Assembly (NCBI RefSeq): GCF_000982955.1
Contig: NZ_KQ058874.1
Coordinates: forward strand, 1-58,779
Direction: 5' to 3'
Length of the DNA: 58,779 nucleotides
Origin: Micromonospora sp. HK10
GTDB taxonomy: Bacteria; Actinomycetota; Actinomycetes; Mycobacteriales; Micromonosporaceae
Shown here: positions 1 to 7,960 of the stretch, in pieces
Position numbering within the stretch: the first letter of the stretch is position 1
Layout of the letters: every line of letters begins with the position of its first letter
Notes under the pieces: generated by a model
What the model was told of the DNA's origin: nothing
Databases searched by the model: none
Seen by the model: only the letters and a program-made list of their open reading frames with translations
Made by a program: the position numbers and the translations under genes

Positions 1-14
1 CACTCCTCGCGCTC
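1..14. repeat. 14-bp direct repeat flanking hisB, copy 1
   Basis: The 14-mer cactcctcgcgctc lies just downstream of hisB and recurs exactly at 664-677 in the hisC-hisB spacer. Read on the minus strand it contains GAGGAGTG, so it may be a shared intercistronic or ribosome-binding segment, or a small dispersed repeat. Its function is unknown. Confidence 0.5.
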
Positions 15-15
15 A

Positions 16-627
16 TCAGAGCGCGCCCTTCGTGCTGGGGATCGCGCCGGCGTTGCGCGGGTCGATCCCGGTCGCCTCGCGCAGCGCCCGGGAGACCGCC
101 TTGAACTGCGCCTCGACCACGTGGTGGGCGTCCGGGTGGCCGCCCGGCCGGGCCGCCCGCAGCACGTCCACGTGCAGGGTGATCCGGGCCGCCTGGCCGA
201 ACGACTCCCAGATGTGCCGGGTCATGCTGGTCGGATAGACCGGCCCGATGTACGGCGCGAGCACCGGCTCGTCGTGCAGCACGTACGGCCGGCCGGAGAG
301 ATCGACCGCGGCCCGGACCAGCACCTCGTCCATCGGGACGGTGGCCGAGCCGTACCGCCGGATGCCGGCCTTGTCCCCCAACGCCTGGTCGAACGCGGCG
401 CCCAGGGCCAGCGCGGTGTCCTCCATCGTGTGGTGGGCGTCGATCTCCAGGTCGCCGAGGGTGTGCACGGTCAGGTCGAAGCCGCCGTGCCGGGCGATCT
501 GGTGCAGCATGTGGTCGTAGAAGCCGACGCCCGTCTCGATGTCGGCCTTGCCGGTGCCGTCGAGGTCGATCTCGACGAGGACCTTGGTCTCCTTGGTGAT
601 CCGCTCCACCCGGGCGGTCCGGCTCAT
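16..627 (-). CDS. hisB: Imidazoleglycerol-phosphate dehydratase HisB
   Basis: HisB dehydrates imidazole-glycerol phosphate to imidazole-acetol phosphate in cytoplasmic histidine synthesis. The 203-residue product matches the usual monofunctional bacterial length of about 200. The two metal-binding signatures are intact: HHTMED at residues 65-70 and DAHHVVEAQFKA at 166-177. I chose the ATG at 627 because conserved sequence starts right after it and an AAAGG sequence lies just upstream; the longer open frame upstream is unconserved in style. It is the third gene of a hisD-hisC-hisB unit, 53 nt after hisC. The window ends before the next gene, which in many actinomycetes would be hisH (inference). 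Confidence 0.96.
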   Translation of the reverse strand: MSRTARVERITKETKVLVEIDLDGTGKADIETGVGFYDHMLHQIARHGGFDLTVHTLGDLEIDAHHTMEDTALALGAAFDQALGDKAGIRRYGSATVPMDEVLVRAAVDLSGRPYVLHDEPVLAPYIGPVYPTSMTRHIWESFGQAARITLHVDVLRAARPGGHPDAHHVVEAQFKAVSRALREATGIDPRNAGAIPSTKGAL

Positions 628-663
628 TGCTCGCCTTTCGGTCGCGACTGCGGGGCCCGCGCT

Positions 664-677
664 CACTCCTCGCGCTC
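664..677. repeat. 14-bp direct repeat flanking hisB, copy 2
   Basis: Exact second copy of the 14-mer at 1-14, here in the hisC-hisB spacer. Confidence 0.5.
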
Positions 678-680
678 CCA

Positions 681-1802
681 CTACAGCTCCTCCATGGCCG
701 ACAGGAAGGCGTCGGTCTCGGCAGGGGTGCCGGCGGTGACCCGCAGCCAGCCGGGCAGGCCGACGTCGCGGACCAGCACACCGGCGTCGAGCAGGGTACG
801 CCAGGCGGCGGCCTGGTCGACGACTCCGGGTCGGGGCGCGGCCTCAGACGGGCCGCGCAGTTGCCGGTCGCCGCCGACCTCGAAGAGGACGAAGTTGGCG
901 TCGCTGTCGGCGACCCGGTGCCCGCGGGCGCGCAGCTCGGCCACGATCCGGTCCCGCTGCCGCATGATCGCGGTGACGGTGCCGAGCAGGGCGTCCCGGT
1001 GCGCCAGCGCCGCCCGCGCGGCGGCCTGGGTGAGCGCGGAGAGGTGGTACGGCAGCCGGACCAGCTGCACCGCGGCCACCACCGCCGGGTCGGCGGCCAG
1101 GTAACCCAGCCGGCCGCCGGCGAACCCGAACGCCTTGCTCATGGTGCGGGTGACCACCAGCCGCGGGTGGCCGGGCAGCACGGCGAGCGCGCTGACCGTG
1201 CCCGGCCGGGCGAACTCGGCGTACGCCTCGTCCACGATCACCATGCCGGGCGCCTCGGCCAGCACTGCGGCGACCACCGCGGGGTCGAGCGCGGTGCCGG
1301 TCGGGTTGTTCGGCGAGCAGAGGAAGACCACGTCCGGCCGGTGCGCCCGGACCTGGGCCGCGGCCGCGTCGGCGGTCAGCCCGAAGTCGGCGTCGCGGGC
1401 GGCCGGGATCCAGCCGGTGCCGGTGCCGAGCGCCAGCAGCGGGTGCATCGAATACGCCGGGGTGAAGCCGAGCGCGGTGCGCCCCGGCCCGCCGAACGCC
1501 TGGAGCAGCTGCTGCTGGATCTCGTTGGAGCCGTTGGCCGCCCAGACGTGGTCGACGGTGAGCCCGTGGCCGAGGTACTCCGCCAGGTCGGCGCGGAGCG
1601 CCACGGCGTCGCGGTCCGGGTAGCGGTTGAGGTCGCGCAGCTCGGCGGCGAGGGCCTTGCCGATCGCCTCCACCACCGGCTCCGGCACCGGATACGAGTT
1701 CTCGTTGGTGTTCAGCCGCACCGGCACGTCCAGCTGCGGCGCCCCGTACGGCCTCAGGCCGCGCAGGTCGTCCCGGATCGGCAGGTCCTCCAGGGCGGTC
1801 AT
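681..1802 (-). CDS. hisC: Histidinol-phosphate aminotransferase HisC
   Basis: PLP-dependent fold-type I aminotransferase converting imidazole-acetol phosphate plus glutamate to histidinol phosphate. The 373-residue product shows NTNENSYPVP near residues 31-40 (substrate-binding arm), CSPNNPTGT near 162-170, the DEAY motif near 191, and the PLP-lysine segment TMSKAFGFAGGRLGY with Lys223 as the expected Schiff-base residue. The start is the ATG at 1802, preceded by GAGGTGG at good spacing; the frame stays open further upstream, but that part looks like out-of-frame hisD sequence. It lies 67 nt after hisD and 53 nt before hisB, consistent with one his transcript. Confidence 0.96.
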   Translation of the reverse strand: MTALEDLPIRDDLRGLRPYGAPQLDVPVRLNTNENSYPVPEPVVEAIGKALAAELRDLNRYPDRDAVALRADLAEYLGHGLTVDHVWAANGSNEIQQQLLQAFGGPGRTALGFTPAYSMHPLLALGTGTGWIPAARDADFGLTADAAAAQVRAHRPDVVFLCSPNNPTGTALDPAVVAAVLAEAPGMVIVDEAYAEFARPGTVSALAVLPGHPRLVVTRTMSKAFGFAGGRLGYLAADPAVVAAVQLVRLPYHLSALTQAAARAALAHRDALLGTVTAIMRQRDRIVAELRARGHRVADSDANFVLFEVGGDRQLRGPSEAAPRPGVVDQAAAWRTLLDAGVLVRDVGLPGWLRVTAGTPAETDAFLSAMEEL

Positions 1803-1869
1803 GCCGCCACCTCGCTCCGGTACGGGACGCCCGGCGGCCGGCACGGGCCGGGCCGGCGGGTACGCCCGG

Positions 1870-3192
1870 TCACGAGCCGGCCCCCGGGAAGCGCGCGCTG
1901 ACCGCCTGGCCGTGCGCCGGCAGGTCCTCGACCCCGGCCAGGGTGACCACGTGCGGGGCCACCTCACGCAGCGCCTCCTGGCTGTATTCGACCAGGTGGA
2001 TGCCGCGCAGGAAGGACTGCACCGACAGCCCCGAGGAGTGCCGGGCGCAGCCGCCGGTGGGCAGCACGTGGTTGGAGCCGGCGCAGTAGTCACCGAGCGA
2101 CACCGGCGACCACGCGCCCACGAAGATCGCCCCTGCGTTGCGGACCCGCAGCGCCCACTCGCGGGCGTCCACGGTCTGGATCTCCAGGTGCTCGGCCGCG
2201 TACGCGTCGACCACCCGCAGCCCCGCCTCGAGGTCGGCGACGAGGACCACGCCGCTCTGCTCGCCGCCCAGCGCGGTGCCGATCCGCTCGGCGTGCTTGG
2301 CGGCCGGCACCTGCCGGGCCAGCTCGACGTCGACCGCGTCGGCGAGCGCCACCGACGGGGTGACCAGCACGCTGGCGGCGAGCGGGTCGTGCTCGGCCTG
2401 GCTGATCAGATCGGCGGCCACGTGCACCGGGTCGGCGGTGTCGTCGGCCAGGATGGCGATCTCGGTGGGGCCGGCCTCGGCGTCGATGCCGACCACGCCG
2501 CGCAGCAGCCGCTTCGCGGCGGTGACCCAGATGTTGCCCGGACCGGTGATCATGTCGACCGGCTCGCAGCGCTGGGCGCCGTCCGGGTCGACGTCGGCAC
2601 CGTAGGCCAGCATGGCCACCGCCTGGGCGCCGCCGACGGCGTACACCTCGTCGACGCCGAGCAGCGCGCAGGCCGCGAGGACCCGCTGGTCGGGCAGGCC
2701 GCCGTTCTCCTTCTGCGGCGGGCTGACCACCACCAGCGAGCGCACCCCGGCCGCCTGGGCGGGGACCACGTTCATCACCACGGTCGACGGGTACATGGCC
2801 AGGCCGCCGGGGACGTAGAGACCGACCCGGTCGACCGGCACCCAACGCTCGGTCACCGTGCCGCCCGGCACCACCTGGGTGGTGTGGTCGGTGCGCCGCT
2901 GGTCGGCGTGCACCCGGCGGGCCCGGGTGATCGACTCCAGCAGCGCGGCGCGGACCTGCGGATCGAGGCTGCCCTCAGCGGCGCGGATCGTCTCGGCCGG
3001 CACCCGCAGGTGCTCGGGGGAGACGCCGTCGAACCGTTCGCTCGCCTCGCGGATCGCCGGGTACCCATGCGCCCGGACCGCCTCCACGAGGGGGCGGATC
3101 CGCTCGACGGCCACGGAGACGTCGAGCTGGGCACGGGGCAGCAGGTGGCGCGGGTCACGGAACCCGCCGCGCAGGTCGATCCGGTTCAGCAC
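1870..3192 (-). CDS. hisD: Histidinol dehydrogenase HisD
   Basis: Zinc- and NAD-dependent enzyme oxidising histidinol to histidine in two steps. The 440 residues are full length. Visible signatures are TGPGN in the Rossmann-like core, QAEHDP, AAEHLE, and GSNHVLPTGG at residues 372-381. The start is the GTG at 3192 (VLNRIDLRGG). It is preceded by a TAGACT -10 box with exactly 7 nt between, so the mRNA is probably leaderless; no strong Shine-Dalgarno is needed. First gene of the his unit, transcribed away from the LON-domain gene. Confidence 0.96.
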   Translation of the reverse strand: MLNRIDLRGGFRDPRHLLPRAQLDVSVAVERIRPLVEAVRAHGYPAIREASERFDGVSPEHLRVPAETIRAAEGSLDPQVRAALLESITRARRVHADQRRTDHTTQVVPGGTVTERWVPVDRVGLYVPGGLAMYPSTVVMNVVPAQAAGVRSLVVVSPPQKENGGLPDQRVLAACALLGVDEVYAVGGAQAVAMLAYGADVDPDGAQRCEPVDMITGPGNIWVTAAKRLLRGVVGIDAEAGPTEIAILADDTADPVHVAADLISQAEHDPLAASVLVTPSVALADAVDVELARQVPAAKHAERIGTALGGEQSGVVLVADLEAGLRVVDAYAAEHLEIQTVDAREWALRVRNAGAIFVGAWSPVSLGDYCAGSNHVLPTGGCARHSSGLSVQSFLRGIHLVEYSQEALREVAPHVVTLAGVEDLPAHGQAVSARFPGAGS

Positions 3193-3199
3193 CCTTGCG

Positions 3200-3205
3200 A
3201 GTCTA
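3200..3205 (-). promoter_or_regulatory. Leaderless-type -10 box for hisD
   Basis: TAGACT on the minus strand, 7 nt before the hisD GTG. This puts transcription start at or next to the start codon. No convincing -35 element is visible. Confidence 0.5.
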
Positions 3206-3286
3206 GGCGGCCCGCCGCCGGCCCCGCCCACGCCGCCCGCACGGCGGGACGGTGAGCCGGGACACGCCCGCGCGGCGCGCGCGGGA

Positions 3287-3292
3287 TACCCT
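3287..3292 (+). promoter_or_regulatory. Leaderless-type -10 box for the LON-domain gene
   Basis: TACCCT on the plus strand, 7 nt before GTG at 3300. It has the same spacing as the divergent hisD box. No clear -35 element. Confidence 0.45.
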
Positions 3293-3299
3293 CGATCAC

Positions 3300-4001
3300 G
3301 TGACCGCACGGCTGCCGGTGTTCCCGTTGGGGACGGTCCTGTTCCCCGGGTTGGTCCTCCCGCTGCACATCTTCGAGGAGCGCTACCGGGCGCTGGTGCG
3401 CCACCTGGTCGGCCTGCCGGAGGGGGCGCCCCGGGAGTTCGGGGTGGTGGCGATCCGGGCCGGCTGGGAGGTCGCCCCGACCGGGTCGCCGGGCGGGCCG
3501 GCGCTCGACGGCGAGGTGACCCTGCACGAGGTCGGCTGCACCGCCGAGCTGCGGCAGGTCACCGAGCTGGCCGACGGTGGGTTCGACATCGTGACCGTGG
3601 GACGGCGGCGGTTCCGGATCGCCGACGTGGACTCCGACGCCGCGCCCTACCTGACCGCCGCGGTGGAATGGCTGCCCGAGCCGGCCGGCCCGGACGAGGG
3701 CGCCGGCCTGCTGGCCGCCCGGGTGATCTCGGTGTTCCGGCAGTACCTCGGCCTGGTCCGGCCCGACCCGCAGGAGATCTCCGAGCAGCTGCCGGAGGAC
3801 CCGACCGTGCTCTCGCACCTGGTCGCCGCGACCGCGGCGCTGACCGTTGACGACCGGCAGGGGCTGCTCGCCATCGACGACACCGCCGCCCGGCTCCGCG
3901 CCGAGCTGCGGCTGCTGCACCGGGAGACGGCGCTGCTGCGCCACGTACGGGCGGTGCCGGTACCGCTCAGTGAGCTGGCCGGTCCTCCGGCCCCGAACTG
4001 A
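3300..4001 (+). CDS. LON substrate-binding domain protein
   Basis: A 233-residue protein made of a LON N-terminal (PUA-like) domain without the AAA+ or protease parts. The family hallmark is at the N-terminus: VFPLGTVLFPGLVLPLHIFEE. Actinobacteria carry such stand-alone LON-domain proteins; their role is not established, possibly substrate or peptide binding (inference). The start is GTG at 3300, supported by the match starting at once and by a TACCCT box 7 nt upstream (leaderless). Divergent from hisD. Its 3' end overlaps the convergent gene 3967-5133 by 35 nt. Confidence 0.85.
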   Translation: MTARLPVFPLGTVLFPGLVLPLHIFEERYRALVRHLVGLPEGAPREFGVVAIRAGWEVAPTGSPGGPALDGEVTLHEVGCTAELRQVTELADGGFDIVTVGRRRFRIADVDSDAAPYLTAAVEWLPEPAGPDEGAGLLAARVISVFRQYLGLVRPDPQEISEQLPEDPTVLSHLVAATAALTVDDRQGLLAIDDTAARLRAELRLLHRETALLRHVRAVPVPLSELAGPPAPN

Positions 4002-5133
4002 TCCCGGGCCATCCGGCGTCCGGGCCCGGTCCCGTCGGCGGCCGACCGGTCGCCGGATCCGGCCCGGGCGGCGGCCAGCCGGTCGCCGGATCCGCGCCGG
4101 CCAACGGCCAGGTGGCAGCCGGCTCCGGCCGCAGCGACGGCCACCGCGACCAGCCGGCCAGCAGGGTGTACGTCACGGCCGCGCCGAACGCCGCCAGCAG
4201 CAGGTCGCCGTGCGGCACGGGGAGCAGCCCGAGATACCAGTCCACGCCGCCGGCGCGCAGGTCGGCCGGCTTGGTGAAGTCCGTCCCGTCCGGCGCGCCG
4301 GCGAGCAGCCGCTGGTAGGTGCCGAGCCCGATCCGGCGGCCGACCTGCCAGGCCAGCACGGCCGCGCCGAGCCCACCCAGCACCCCGGCGAACAGGCCGA
4401 CCGGGCCGCGCCGGCGGCGCAGCAGGATCCAGAGCGCGATCGCGACGAGCACCCCGAAGCCGAGGCCGAGCAGGCTGAACCAGCCGTCGGCGGCGATCGG
4501 CTGCTCGGGCTGGCTGGTGGCGTAGACCGCGCCCTCGGCGGTCTTGCGTACCGGGGTGTCCGGCGCGACGGCCGCCCAGAGCAGCCCCAGCGGCGCCCCG
4601 AGCACGCTCACCAGCAGCGCGGCCAGGACGGTGGTGGCGACCGCCCGCAGCCGGCCGGTGCGGCGGCTGGTGGTCGGCGCCCCGGTCACCAGGCCGGCGA
4701 CCCCGGGATGGCCGGCGAGCGGGTCGGCCCCGGGCGCGGTCACCGGGGTGCCGGCGGCCACCGGCAGGCCGGCCGGCCAGTCGGGCAGCTCGGGCGACGC
4801 GGTCCCGAGGCGCTCGGCCTCCGGGCCGCGCCCCGGCGACAGCTCGGGCCGCTCGGCGGCACCGGCTGCCGCGGCACGGTCAGCCTCGCCCGACGCGGCG
4901 ACACGGTCAGCCTCGCCCGGCGCAGCGGCACGATAAGTCTCGCCGGGCGCGGCGACACGATCAGCCTCGCCCGACGCGGCGACACGATCAGCCTCGCCCG
5001 ACGCGGCGACACGATCAGCCTCGCCCGACGCGGCGACACGATCAGTCTCGCCCGACGCGGCGGCACGGTCAGCGGCGCCGGGTCCACCGGTACGGTCGGC
5101 GGGCCGCTCGGGATCAGGGGTGTCCGGACTCAC
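3967..5133 (-). CDS. DUF2567-like membrane protein with nonapeptide repeats
   Basis: A 388-residue protein. Residues about 20-91 are tandem copies of a nine-residue unit close to ADRVAASGE, an acidic and alanine-rich cytoplasmic tail. This is followed by about four hydrophobic segments, near 165-190, 218-238, 245-265 and 305-330, and a Pro/Gly-rich C-terminus. The membrane part resembles the actinobacterial DUF2567 family; the function is unknown. ATG start at 5133. It is convergent with and overlaps the LON-domain gene by 35 nt. The repeat region has its own feature; its copy number may vary between strains (inference). Confidence 0.7.
   Translation of the reverse strand: MSPDTPDPERPADRTGGPGAADRAAASGETDRVAASGEADRVAASGEADRVAASGEADRVAAPGETYRAAAPGEADRVAASGEADRAAAAGAAERPELSPGRGPEAERLGTASPELPDWPAGLPVAAGTPVTAPGADPLAGHPGVAGLVTGAPTTSRRTGRLRAVATTVLAALLVSVLGAPLGLLWAAVAPDTPVRKTAEGAVYATSQPEQPIAADGWFSLLGLGFGVLVAIALWILLRRRRGPVGLFAGVLGGLGAAVLAWQVGRRIGLGTYQRLLAGAPDGTDFTKPADLRAGGVDWYLGLLPVPHGDLLLAAFGAAVTYTLLAGWSRWPSLRPEPAATWPLAGADPATGWPPPGPDPATGRPPTGPGPDAGWPGISSGPEDRPAH
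4861..5073 (-). repeat. 27-bp in-frame minisatellite
   Basis: About eight tandem copies of a 27-bp unit encoding ADRVAASGE-like nonapeptides inside the DUF2567-like gene. The middle copies are nearly identical; the outer ones diverge (APGETYR, AAAAGA). Confidence 0.8.
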
Positions 5134-5221
5134 CGGGTGATCCTCTCAGGCGAGCGCCCGCCGCGGGGCCGCGGTGGCGGCGCCGGCGCGGGCGGCGGCG
5201 TCCCGGGCGGGAAGCGGCGCG

Positions 5222-5275
5222 GGTTGCGGCAGGTCGTGGCTTCGGGCGGGACGGATACCCCGACTTGCCGCAACC
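5222..5275. repeat. Inverted repeat, copy A of a dispersed element
   Basis: The arms ggttgcggcaggtcg (5222-5236) and cgacttgccgcaacc (5261-5275) pair over 15 positions with one G-T wobble, leaving a 24-nt loop. It sits in the 215-nt spacer between two minus-strand genes and could act as a terminator, though there is no T tract. The minus-strand sequence aligns without gaps to 55264-55312 inside imuB (32 of 44 positions by hand), so it appears to be a dispersed repeat. Confidence 0.65.
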
Positions 5276-5348
5276 GGAGTTGATCACGCCGGTTCCCGCC
5301 GGCGACAGGCCGGCAGGCCGGCCGAGCGGCGCGCAGCGGGTCAGCGGA

Positions 5349-6926
5349 TCAGCGGGCGAAGGGTTCCAGCATCACGGCGGCCGCCTTCAGCCACGCCTGC
5401 CGGGTCTCCGCCTGGAGCTGGTGGTACTCGATCGAGGAGCCGGTCTCCAACGCCGGGTCGTAGGGCACCACGGCGACGGCCCGGGTCCGGGTGGCGAAGT
5501 GCCGCTCCAGGTCGTCCTGGAGCGGGCTGCGCCCCGGCGTCGGGCAGGAGATCAGGGTGACCGCGTTGTCGGCCAGCTCGCCCATGCCCACCTCGTGCAG
5601 CAGGTCGAGCATCCAGTCCGCGCTGAACGCGGCGTCCTCACGCGGCACGGTGGTCACCACGAGCTGATCGGCGGCCTGCATGACGGTGCGCCAGTTCGCG
5701 CTCTCCACGTTGTTGCCGGTGTCCACGCAGACCACCTCGTGGGTACGCCGCAGCAGCTCCAGCACCCGCTTGACGGTGAACTGGTCCAGCCGCTGGGCGA
5801 AGCGCGGGCTCTCCTCGCCGGCGAGCACGTCGTAGGAGCCGTCGGAGGCGTGCCGCAGGTAGTCGTCGAGGTGCGACAGCAGCGTGTTGCCCTCCAGGAT
5901 CTCGATCTGGGCGAGATCCTGGACCAGGTGCCGGATGGTACGGGCGTGCCGGGCGCTGCCGGCGCGCAGGCCGAGGGTGCCACGCAGCTCGTTGTCGTCC
6001 CAGGCGAGCACGCCCCGCCCGCGCACGCTGCCGACGGTGGCCGCGCCGAGCACGGTGGCGGTGGTCTTGTGTACGCCGCCCTTGGGGTTGGCGAAGGCGA
6101 GCACCCGGGGGGTGCCCAGCTCGCGGCGGAGCACCGCGGTGGCCCGCTCCAGCTCGGCGTCCGGTTCGGGGGCGCGCCACTCGACCCGGGCCGCGCCCGG
6201 GTAGCCCGGGGTGGGGGCCGCCGGCTCCGGATAGGACGGTTCGGTCGGCCGGTAGCGGCCGCGCTCCAGCAGCGCGTACCGGGACTCGGCCGGGGGCGGC
6301 GGCGCGGGCCGGTAGCCGCCGTCGTCGAGCAGCGAGTAGCGGGACTCGACCGGGGCGCTGGCCCGACCGCGCGGCTCCGGCTGCGCGGGCTCGGCCCGGT
6401 AGGCCGGCTCGGGCTGCGCGGGCTCGGCCCGGTACGCCGGCTCGGGCTGCGCCGGCTCGGCCCGGTACGCCGGCTCCGGCTGCACCGGCTCGGCCCGGTA
6501 CGCCGGCTCGGGCCGCCAGGCCGGCTCGGGGCGGTGTTCCGGTCCCGGAGGGCGGTAGGCCGGCTCGGCCCGGTAGGCCGGTTCCCCGGCGTACCCGGGC
6601 TCGACCCGGTAGGCCGGCTCGACCCGGTAGCTGGCCTCGGCCCGGTACGCCGGCTCCGCCCGGTACGCCGGCTCGGCCCGGTACGCCGGCTCGGCGTCGT
6701 ACGGCAGCTCACCGGGCGGGGCGGCCGACGCCCGGCCGGTCCAGCCGCTGCCGGCGGGCCGCCGGGGCAGCGGCGCGGCCGGTGGGCGGGGCGGGGTCTC
6801 GTCGGGGTGCCGCTCGGCCTCGCTGTGCTCCGCGCCGCGGCCGCCGAGCCGGGCCCGGTCCAACAGCGCCCGCCACCGCGGTGCCGGCTCAGTTTGCCGA
6901 CCCCAGCCGGTTTCGCTGCCGTCCAA
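5349..6926 (-). CDS. ParA/MinD-like P-loop ATPase with a Pro-rich AYRAEP-repeat tail
   Basis: A 525-residue protein. Residues about 75-185 are a low-complexity tail of PAYRAEP and PAQPEP repeats; residues about 265-525 form a MinD/ParA-type domain. The deviant Walker A reads NPKGGVHKTT (residues 280-289), with His where ParA/MinD usually have Gly. VCVDTGNN is the likely Walker A-prime/B strand, and TTVPREDAAFSADWMLD follows. Similar tailed ATPases occur in actinobacteria near type VII secretion or septum-positioning genes, but nothing here fixes the role. I chose the TTG start at 6926 because GGAG lies a few bases upstream and no in-frame ATG or GTG fits better. Confidence 0.75.
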   Translation of the reverse strand: MDGSETGWGRQTEPAPRWRALLDRARLGGRGAEHSEAERHPDETPPRPPAAPLPRRPAGSGWTGRASAAPPGELPYDAEPAYRAEPAYRAEPAYRAEASYRVEPAYRVEPGYAGEPAYRAEPAYRPPGPEHRPEPAWRPEPAYRAEPVQPEPAYRAEPAQPEPAYRAEPAQPEPAYRAEPAQPEPRGRASAPVESRYSLLDDGGYRPAPPPPAESRYALLERGRYRPTEPSYPEPAAPTPGYPGAARVEWRAPEPDAELERATAVLRRELGTPRVLAFANPKGGVHKTTATVLGAATVGSVRGRGVLAWDDNELRGTLGLRAGSARHARTIRHLVQDLAQIEILEGNTLLSHLDDYLRHASDGSYDVLAGEESPRFAQRLDQFTVKRVLELLRRTHEVVCVDTGNNVESANWRTVMQAADQLVVTTVPREDAAFSADWMLDLLHEVGMGELADNAVTLISCPTPGRSPLQDDLERHFATRTRAVAVVPYDPALETGSSIEYHQLQAETRQAWLKAAAVMLEPFAR

Positions 6927-6964
6927 GGCTCCGTCCTCCCCCAGCCCATCGATCTCCGCCTGAC

Positions 6965-6970
6965 AGGCTA
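6965..6970 (-). promoter_or_regulatory. Possible -10 box for the ParA-like gene
   Basis: TAGCCT on the minus strand about 38 nt before the TTG start, in a short AT-richer stretch. No good -35 element is seen, so this is tentative. Confidence 0.25.
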
Positions 6971-7066
6971 CGAACGAAACCCTATTCGGACCACACCCCT
7001 ATCCGCACATCCCCCGGGGGGTCAGCACACCGGCGTCCCCGGTGGCCGGCCCCGAGCAGGCATGTC

Positions 7067-7948
7067 TCAGGAGGTGGGAGCCGGATTCGGCCGGTCGCGG
7101 CCGGTCGGCGTCGCGCCGGAGGGCGGTGAGAATCCGCTCACCGTCGGTGCGGCTTCCGACGAATCGCCCACCGCGGGGGCGGCCAGCCCGCTGTCGACCG
7201 GGGGTCGGGCCACGTCCCGCTGCTCGGGCAGCGGCGGGGTGAAGACCGCGCGGTCCAGCCGGATCACCTCGGGCGCCGGGTCGACCGCCCGTACGCCGGG
7301 CTGGCCGGCGAGGGCGCGCAGCACGTCCGGGGCGGCCCGCACCACGGCCGCGTACACGCACGCGCAGCCGGCCCGGTAGGCGGCCGCCTCGCGGGCCGCG
7401 ACCGCGGCGCCGGTCGCGTACACCCGGCCCGCCTCGGGGTCGGCGGAGGCCGCCGGGGCGGCGGCGCGGGCCCGGTAGTCGGCGGCCTCCCGGTCCTTGC
7501 GGGTGGCCACCTCGGCCATCCCGGCGACCACGTCGTCGGGCAGCCGCAGGGCGGCGATCCGGACGATCTCGGTCTGCCGGCCGGCCAGCGGCACCCGGGC
7601 CAGCACGGCGGCGACCGGGGTGTCGCCGAGCGCGGCGGCCGCCCGCGCCGGTGTCAGGTACGTGCCGAACGAGACCAGGGCGTAGTCGCCCGGGCCGGGG
7701 GTGGCCGGGGCGGCCAGCCCGGCCAGCTCGGCGGCGGCGGCCCGCAGGTAGTCCGGGACCGAGCCGCCGTCGGCCACGCCGACCCGGGTCACCTCGCCCA
7801 CGGTACGGTCGCCGGCCGGCGCGTCCCGCCGCTGCGCGACCGCGACCAGCAGCACGGCGAACGCGCAGGCCAGCGCGATCCAGGTGAGTACGGCGGGGCG
7901 CCGGGTCGGGGACGCCGGCGGTTCGGGGGGCGGTGGGTGGCGGGTCAT
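7067..7948 (-). CDS. Unknown single-pass membrane protein
   Basis: A 293-residue protein I do not recognise. It has a Pro-rich N-terminus, one transmembrane segment at about residues 19-38 (LTWIALACAFAVLLVAVAQ), then an Ala-rich extracytoplasmic domain with two nearby Cys (residues in GCACVY) and a Pro/Ser-rich tail. The topology suggests an anchored periplasmic or cell-wall-facing protein. ATG at 7948 lies 12 nt after the rluD stop, so it is probably the last gene of the dksA-like/lspA/rluD transcript. Its function cannot be inferred from sequence alone. Confidence 0.65.
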   Translation of the reverse strand: MTRHPPPPEPPASPTRRPAVLTWIALACAFAVLLVAVAQRRDAPAGDRTVGEVTRVGVADGGSVPDYLRAAAAELAGLAAPATPGPGDYALVSFGTYLTPARAAAALGDTPVAAVLARVPLAGRQTEIVRIAALRLPDDVVAGMAEVATRKDREAADYRARAAAPAASADPEAGRVYATGAAVAAREAAAYRAGCACVYAAVVRAAPDVLRALAGQPGVRAVDPAPEVIRLDRAVFTPPLPEQRDVARPPVDSGLAAPAVGDSSEAAPTVSGFSPPSGATPTGRDRPNPAPTS

Positions 7949-7960
7949 CGGCCGGGCCGG

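Noticed and set aside
627..1901. Long plus-strand open frames opposite hisC and many similar ones elsewhere (for example opposite ftsI, dnaE2 and leuS).
   Set aside because: They are antisense shadows of strong conserved genes, produced by high GC at third codon positions.
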